A program made the position numbers and the translations under genes. The notes under the pieces are model-generated. The model saw only the letters and a program-made list of their open reading frames with translations, ran no database searches and had not been told where the DNA came from. From the NCBI GenBank assembly GCA_026770585.1, contig MU646591.1:275038-289523 (forward strand): a DNA stretch of 14,486 bases, given 5' to 3'. The stretch's first letter is position 1. Each line of letters begins with the position of its first letter. Source of the stretch: Baffinella frigidus (lineage: Eukaryota; Cryptophyceae; Cryptomonadales; Baffinellaceae). This document shows positions 11,449 to 14,486 of the stretch, one piece after another.

Positions 11449-11582
11449 CCACACAGCGGGCTACAAAGGGTTTTTCGGGCAGGAAATGCCCGAGTTTCCG
11501 TTACCTTATCCGTAGGAACCCCCCTGTGTCCCTACGGATTGCCTACCGTAGGGTCGTATGTTTTATCGCTTAGGGTTTATTC
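11449..11582 (+). mobile_element. CCACACAGCGG family element, copy 5 (3' truncated)
   Basis: Starts with CCACACAGCGGGCTACAAAG right after exon D1's premature stop. It contains stem TCGGGCAGGAAATGCCCGA (11477-11495), TTTCCGTTACCTTATCCGTA, TTGCCTACCGTAGGG and TTTTATCGCTTAGGGTTTATTC, then loses similarity without a right end. Confidence 0.75.
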
Positions 11583-11750
11583 ACGGAATGCTTTCAGAGC
11601 AGGTCCCAAACGGGTTCACATGCTCCACTTTAGACGTGATGGTGGTCAATCAACAGTCAACTCAAGGGCAAGTGGAAGTTGGCAAAAGTTGACGTTGCTG
11701 CCAGAGGAAGTTGACTTTTGCGATTACCTCCACCCAGGTCTAGCGTAGTG
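11583..11750. other. Spacer with repeated GTTGAC motifs
   Basis: GTCAATCAACAGTCAACTC, AAAGTTGACGTTGC and AAGTTGACTTTTGCG lie within 90 bp. Similar GTTGACTT motifs occur inside the CACT-terminated elements, so this may be a decayed relative. No gene seen. Confidence 0.4.
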
Positions 11751-11888
11751 CACTGCCAGGGCGGAGTTTTGTATTAGTCAACTCGAGTCCGAAAATCGAT
11801 TTTCACATACACATTACGTGTATCTCGTTTCTAAAGTTGACAGATTTGTGGGGGTGTTGACTTTTACAAAATCTCTGGATTCGCAGTG
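11751..11888 (-). mobile_element. CACTGCCAGG-terminated element, copy 2 (inverted)
   Basis: 138 bp, the reverse-complement form of 1200-1338: CACTGCCAGGGCGGAGTTTT... AAAATCGATTTT ... GTTGACTTTTACAAAATCTC, with a decayed last end ATTCGCAGTG. It sits directly against exon fragment D2 (TACGTACTGG), having removed or displaced its acceptor and VADG codons. No clean 5-bp duplication here. Confidence 0.75.
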
Positions 11889-11940
11889 TACGTACTGGAA
11901 AATCTTCGACATGTTTATGGGGGGCGTTGGTATAGCTATG
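11889..11940 (+). pseudogene. Acyltransferase exon D, copy D2 (5' lost)
   Basis: YWKIFDMFMGGVGIAMM in frame, parallel to YWKIYNMFIGAAAVEAM of D3. The acceptor and VADG are missing, replaced by the mobile element ending at 11888. After AMM the sequence departs (RPRYQPQP, stop) and becomes telomere-like. The Asp-Gly is absent, so it is inactive as a catalytic exon. Confidence 0.55.
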
Positions 11941-11944
11941 ATGC

Positions 11945-12070
11945 GGCCCAGATACCAACCCCAACCCTGACTAAACCTTAATCTGTAATCCCTCATCCTT
12001 AAAACCCTAAGTTTTAATCCCCAATCAAACCCTAACCTTCAAGTTCGAAACCCTGAAACCCAACACCCGG
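11945..12070. repeat. Degenerate CCCTAA-like linker
   Basis: CCCTGACTAAACC, CCCTCATCC, AAACCCTAAG, AACCCTGAAACCC and similar units fill the space between exon copies D2 and D3. Confidence 0.6.
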
Positions 12071-12076
12071 AGTCAG

Positions 12077-12165
12077 GTCGCTGACGGGTTCACGTACTGG
12101 AAGATCTACAACATGTTTATCGGAGCGGCGGCAGTTGAGGCCATGACTTTCCAGCGCAGTTTCGA
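12077..12165 (+). CDS. Acyltransferase exon D, full copy D3 (VADG)
   Basis: 89 bp between acceptor GGAGTCAG and donor TTCGA|GTGAGC. The translation is VADGFTYWKIYNMFIGAAAV then EAMTFQRSF, starting in phase 0 and ending two bases into a codon. VADG provides D-G of HxxxDG. The following amphipathic stretch YWKIYNMF occupies the place of the helix after the motif in this acyltransferase fold. The frame also meets a TGA overlapping the donor (GAG TGA), so the exon ends the protein at FQRSFE if the donor is not used. The donor word GTGAGC is preserved in nearly all D copies, including ones whose coding part is broken, which favours real splicing in the ancestor. The exon after D was not found in this window. 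Confidence 0.6.
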
Positions 12166-12204
12166 GTGAGCACCCTTGGTCTTTCGGGCGCAGACACCCC
12201 AAAT

Positions 12205-12280
12205 CATAACCCTAAAACCGTAAACCCGAAACCATGAACCTAAACGGGTTCATGGTTTCGGGTTCACGGTTTCGGGTTAT
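12205..12280. repeat. Telomere-like hairpin
   Basis: AAACCGTAAACCCGAAACCA (from about 12213) and its inverted form GGTTTCGGGTTCACGGTTT pair over about 26 bp around CTAAAC. It changes from C-rich to G-rich units within one intron-like linker, like 1546-1682. Confidence 0.6.
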
Positions 12281-12380
12281 CAGGTGGTCCACCCCCTCTG
12301 GTGACGGTCTAGGGTGTAGGGTGTAGAGTGACGGTTTAAGGTGACGGTCTAGGGTGTAGGGTGTAGGGTTGGGCAAAGGG

Positions 12381-12451
12381 TGCTGGAAGATCGACAACAT
12401 GTTTGTCGGAGCGGCGGCGGTCGCGGCCATGCCCTTCCAGCGCAGTTTCGA
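12381..12451 (+). pseudogene. Acyltransferase exon D, copy D4 (5' lost)
   Basis: CWKIDNMFVGAAAVAAMPF then QRSF and donor TTCGA|GTGAGA. The acceptor and VADG codons are replaced by G-rich telomere-like DNA (GTAGGGTTGGGCAAAGGG|TGCTGG). The coding frame is otherwise intact and close to D3. It lacks the catalytic Asp-Gly, so it could not complete HxxxDG. Confidence 0.6.
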
Positions 12452-12481
12452 GTGAGACCCCTGAGGGGTTTATTTGGTGTC

Positions 12482-12650
12482 CCGGGCATGTTTTGTGGTT
12501 GATGGTTGAGATTGATGGTTGATGGTTGATGGTGGATGGTGGATGGTGGATGGTGGATGGTTTAGGGTTCGGGGCTTAGGGTTCGGGGCTTAGGGTTCGG
12601 GGCTTAGGGTTTAGGGTTCGGGGCTTAGGGCTTAGGGTGTAGGGGTAGGG
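12482..12650. repeat. Heptamer arrays GGTTGAT, GGTGGAT and GGTTCGGGGCTTAG
   Basis: Successive blocks of 7-bp units: TGGTTGA (12494-12530), TGGTGGA (12530-12559), then TTTAGGG mixed with TTCGGGG/CTTAGGG (14-bp alternation, 12559-12640). Every block keeps the 7-bp period. It runs directly into the truncated exon copy D5. Confidence 0.8.
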
Positions 12651-12794
12651 ACAACATGTTTTTCGGAGGGGCGGCGGTCGAGGCCATGACCTTCCAGCGC
12701 TATCAAGCGAGAAGGGAACAGTCCATCTAAACGATAATCCATAGGCCTTACGGTAGGCAATTCCAGCTGTTCCCTTCTCGCTTGATAGTTTCGA
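12650..12794 (+). pseudogene. Acyltransferase exon D, copy D5, split by a mobile element
   Basis: DNMFFGGAAVEAMTFQR up to 12700, then the 87-bp element (12701-12787), then GTTTCGA and donor GTGAGC. The 5' part (VADG, YWKI) is replaced by telomere-like DNA (TAGGGGTAGGG|ACAACATG). The two halves match D3 on either side of the insertion apart from one base at the junction. Clearly inactive as an exon. Confidence 0.65.
12701..12787. mobile_element. TATCAAGCGAGAAGGGAACA element, complete
   Basis: 87 bp with perfect 21-bp inverted ends (12701-12721 and 12767-12787), inserted in exon D5. TA at both edges suggests a TA target duplication. The interior carries GTCCATCTAAACGA (12721-12734), ATAATCCATAGGCC and TTACGGTAGGCAAT. 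A half copy fused to another family is at 13651-13740. Confidence 0.8.
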
Positions 12795-13415
12795 GTGAGC
12801 GCCCTCCCGGTTCGTGACGGCCTCGGGTGCAGAGGTCAACGTGGACTATCTACCCAGAGGTCAAGGTTTACTATCCAGGTCAAGGCTTACTATCTGCCAA
12901 TTACGGGGCGCAGTTTCGAGTGAGCACGGGTTAGGGTTTCGGGGTCAGGGTTTACGGTTTAATATTCACTTTTTACGGATTACGGTTCGGGGTTTGGGGT
13001 GGAAATTTGAGGGTTATCCTTTCGAGTGAGCGCCCTCCCGGTTCTTGACGGCCTCGGGTGCAGAGGTCAACGTGGACTATCTACCCAGAGGTCAAGGTTT
13101 ACTATCCAGGTCAAGGCTTACTATCTGCCAATTACACTCCGATCCAGAACATTTCGCGTAAGTCAACTCCCACTGAAAGCCAGCGCCTTAAGTCAAATGC
13201 CTGCTCCCAGAGCAGGGTCCATCTAAACGAAATCAGGAGAAAGTTGACTTAGGTGAGCTGGTTGACTTAACTGAAATCTTGTGGCTTGGAGTGAATTACG
13301 GGGCGCAGTTTCGAGTGAGCACGGGTTAGGGTTTCGGGGTCAGGGTTTACGGTTTATTATTTACTTTTTACGGATTACGGTTCGGGGTTTGGGGTGGAAA
13401 TTTGAGGGTTATCCT
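12790..13415 (+). repeat. 231-bp tandem duplication, second copy carrying an insertion
   Basis: Unit 1 is 12790-13020, unit 2 is 13021-13415. Both read TTCGAGTGAGCGCCCTCCCG, TGACGGCCTCGGGTGCAG, AGGTCAACGTGGACTATC, CAATTAC, GGGGCGCAGTTTCGAGTGAG, then GGTTAGGGTTTCGGGG. Each unit holds two exon-D tails with donor words (at the start and at 12911 / 13305). The units are nearly identical, so the duplication is recent. Unit 2 is longer only by the 159-bp element and its 5-bp duplication. Confidence 0.85.
13135..13293. mobile_element. CACTCC-terminated element with AATTA duplication
   Basis: 159 bp beginning CACTCC and ending GGAGTG, flanked by AATTA at 13130-13134 and 13294-13298. The uninterrupted site (CCAATTACGGGG) is preserved in unit 1 at 12897-12908, so the boundaries are exact. 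The interior has AAGTCAACTCCCAC, GTCCATCTAAACGA (13217-13230) and GTTGACTTA twice. The CACT ends, 5-bp duplication and GTTGAC motifs link it to the element at 1200-1338. Confidence 0.8.
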
Positions 13416-13423
13416 ATGACGTA

Positions 13424-13473
13424 ACATTTCTGAGGAAACGGCGGCGGTTCATGCTATGACCGTCCAGTTTCGA
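13424..13473 (+). pseudogene. Acyltransferase exon D, diverged copy D8
   Basis: ACATTTCTGAGGAAACGGCG... CGTCCAGTTTCGA followed by GTGAGCACC aligns with ATGTTTATCGG...CAGCGCAGTTTCGA of D3, but with frame-changing small gaps. The donor word is intact while the coding frame is lost. It is the last D-related piece in the window. Confidence 0.5.
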
Positions 13474-13501
13474 GTGAGCACCCCCTCTCTGGAGTGGAGA
13501 G

Positions 13502-13586
13502 TTTACGGTTTACGGTTTACGCAATCCGGTATCGAGCGAAAGAAGCCGAGCGAAAGAACTTCTTTCGAGCGAAAGAACTTAAACCC
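13502..13586. repeat. GTTTACG heptamers and CGAGCGAAAGAA triplet
   Basis: Three GTTTACG units, then three CGAGCGAAAGAA units at about 13533, 13547 and 13566, then AACCCGTAAACCG, which is inverted relative to the first block. No coding or known regulatory meaning was recognised. Confidence 0.6.
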
Positions 13587-13650
13587 GTAAACCGTTAACT
13601 CGGTTTTAAAAGCCAGGGCCAGAATCCGGTCCCCAAATCCGGCACCGAAT

Positions 13651-13740
13651 CCGTAGGAACCCCCCTAAGTCCCTACGGTATTGCCTACCGTAGGGCCTAT
13701 GGATTATCGTTTGGATGGACTGTTCCCTTCTCGCTTGATA
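13651..13740 (+). mobile_element. Chimeric element: CCACACAGCGG-family middle joined to TATCAAGCG-family end
   Basis: The left half, CCGTAGGAACCCCCCTAAGT CCCTACGG, follows the interior of the family at 2830. From TTGCCTACCGTAGGG on it follows the inverted element of 12701-12787 (CCTATGGATTATCGTTTGGA, then TGTTCCCTTCTCGCTTGATA). The junction lies in the shared CCTACCGTAGG hairpin: CCCTACGGTA / TACCGTAGGG is a perfect stem here. Confidence 0.65.
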
Positions 13741-13905
13741 GCGGCAGTCTACGAGTTGGGCGTTATCAATTGCCGTGCCCAGAATACGTCGTATTATCTG
13801 TTTTCAAACAGTCGTGAGAGTTTTCAGACAGTCACGTGCATGACAAAAAAATGCCCAGCGTTTGAAAACAGTGACGAGGATGCAAAAACAGGTACGAAAC
13901 ATTAC
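13741..13905. other. Unassigned stretch with small inverted repeats
   Basis: TTTTCAAACAGTCGTGAG (13801) and GTTTGAAAACAGTGACGAG (13860) are partly inverted, and AACAGTCG/CAGACAGTCACG repeats lie between. A 125-codon open frame (13681-14058) starts inside the preceding element and has no recognised domain. Confidence 0.4.
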
Positions 13906-14005
13906 CGAGCCCCCAACCTGTATATCAAACCGAGCCCGCAACCTGTACCAAACCGAGCCACAACCTGGGTCAAACCGAGTCCAAAACCTGTATCTGAGCA
14001 CAAAA
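13906..14005. repeat. 23-bp tandem repeat CCGAGCCCGCAACCTGTA
   Basis: About four units of CCGAGCC(C)(G/A)CAACCTG followed by TA..CAAA or GGTCAAA. Open in the plus frame (KPSPQPVPNRATTWVKPSPK), so a Pro-rich coding repeat is possible but unsupported. Confidence 0.55.
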
Positions 14006-14011
14006 CCTGTT

Positions 14012-14316
14012 TCGAATCAGGTACGAGAAAGCATGACCGACTTCTGAGTGTCCCTTGAGGACGCGCCCGTACGAACGTGTGTGTTCCCTGGGGACACGCC
14101 CGTACCGACCCAGGACGCGCCCGTACTGAGCCGACCTTTTTTTTTGGCTGGCGATTCGTAAGTGGACAGACAACTTATGGTTATATTTCGAAAGTTGAAG
14201 TCCTACAGAAGGTTCTTCTTCAGCCGGGCCACCTGCAAACCAAACCAAATCAAACCAAAGAGAACACAAATCAAAACGTAGCAAACCAAACCTGCGTCGA
14301 ATCAGGTACGAAAAAG
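14012..14316 (+). repeat. Direct repeat TCGAATCAGGTACGARAAAG
   Basis: 20-bp copies at 14012-14031 and 14297-14316 with one mismatch, each preceded by AACCTG and followed within 35 bp by GACCGACTTC. In two different open frames they encode CFESGTRK and CVESGTKK, so they may be duplicated exon pieces. Family not recognised. Confidence 0.5.
14059..14126. repeat. Three GGACGCGCCCGTAC units
   Basis: GGACGCGCCCGTAC at 14059-14072 and 14113-14126, and GGACACGCCCGTAC at 14092-14105. Spacing is irregular (33 and 21 bp). This could be a protein-binding repeat or a decayed minisatellite. Confidence 0.5.
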
Positions 14317-14390
14317 AGGAGAGCACGTGGATTGGCAAGACCGACTTCACCGACAAGACTTCACCATATGATGTATTTGTTGAGGGCGTA
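14127..14390. other. Spacer with poly-T and CAAACCAAA repeat
   Basis: A run of nine T (14138-14146) and an AAACCAAACCAAATCAAACC stretch (14237-14256) with another AAACCAAACC at 14282. No supported gene. Confidence 0.4.
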
Positions 14391-14486
14391 TCCCTTAAGT
14401 GGCCAGGCCGTCAAATTTGCAGGCCAAGAGGTCCTAGGCAGGTCCTAGGGCCCTACGGTAGGGCGTATGAGCCTACTGGTCACTTA
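14391..14486 (-). mobile_element. CTTAAG family element, copy 3 (cut by window end)
   Basis: TCCCTTAAGTGGCCAGGCCG at the start and ACTGGTCACTTA at the window edge. It is the reverse complement of the element at 810-907, over 85% identical by eye. The hairpin pair GGCC..CAAATTTG..GGCC and CCCTACGGTAGGG are both present. Its last few bases lie outside the window. Confidence 0.75.

Noticed and set aside
12701-12787. Intron-forming 'introner' element
   Set aside because: It ends in GATAG but does not start with GT or GC, and exon bases at the join do not reconstruct a clean splice.
1-14486. Dinoflagellate spliced-leader relics
   Set aside because: Looked for the conserved leader end (CCATTTTGGCTCAAG); only an unrelated CCATTTTGG at about 5006 was seen.

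Overview
The window looks like nuclear DNA of a eukaryotic alga. Four things point there: many interstitial tracts of plant/alga-type telomere repeat (TTTAGGG/CCCTAAA and degenerate heptamers), short exon-like open segments bounded by GT..AG splice signals, no bacterial-style operons, and one predicted protein (minus strand, ATG at 6351) that starts like the bipartite leader of a secondary-plastid alga (signal peptide, then Phe at the predicted cleavage site). I cannot choose between cryptophyte, haptophyte, chromerid, dinoflagellate or another group. No dinoflagellate spliced-leader sequence was seen.

Layout. 1-1400: fragments of coding exons (a SnoaL/NTF2-like exon and its broken copy; an inverted pair of a YHQVYNVYEDN exon) among small inverted-repeat elements. 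1400-5580: almost purely repeats: telomere-like arrays, a 22-bp satellite, and about a dozen MITE-like palindromic elements of several families. 5815-7280: a GC-rich gene island with a minus-strand gene (signal peptide) and a plus-strand gene end, separated by about 460 bp. 7600-8350: more inverted-repeat elements. 8350-13475: an expanded, fragmented plus-strand gene for what I read as an HxxxDG acyltransferase (chloramphenicol acetyltransferase/BAHD/condensation-domain superfamily). Its exons lie mostly in N-to-C order but in several copies: exon A twice, B once, C seven times (mostly linked by a 15-bp minisatellite), and D six recognisable copies plus isolated 3' tails (linked by telomere-like DNA). 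The catalytic His sits at the end of exon C (ISHA or ISHV) and the Asp-Gly at the start of exon D (VADG), so HxxxDG forms only after splicing. 13475-14486: small tandem repeats and two mobile elements.

The main point of interest is the exon-amplified acyltransferase locus together with a dense set of small non-autonomous elements that share internal motifs (CCTACCGTAGG and GTCCATCTAAACGA) although their ends differ. No autonomous transposase, rRNA, tRNA or CRISPR was recognised. All family assignments are from motif reading only, with no database search.
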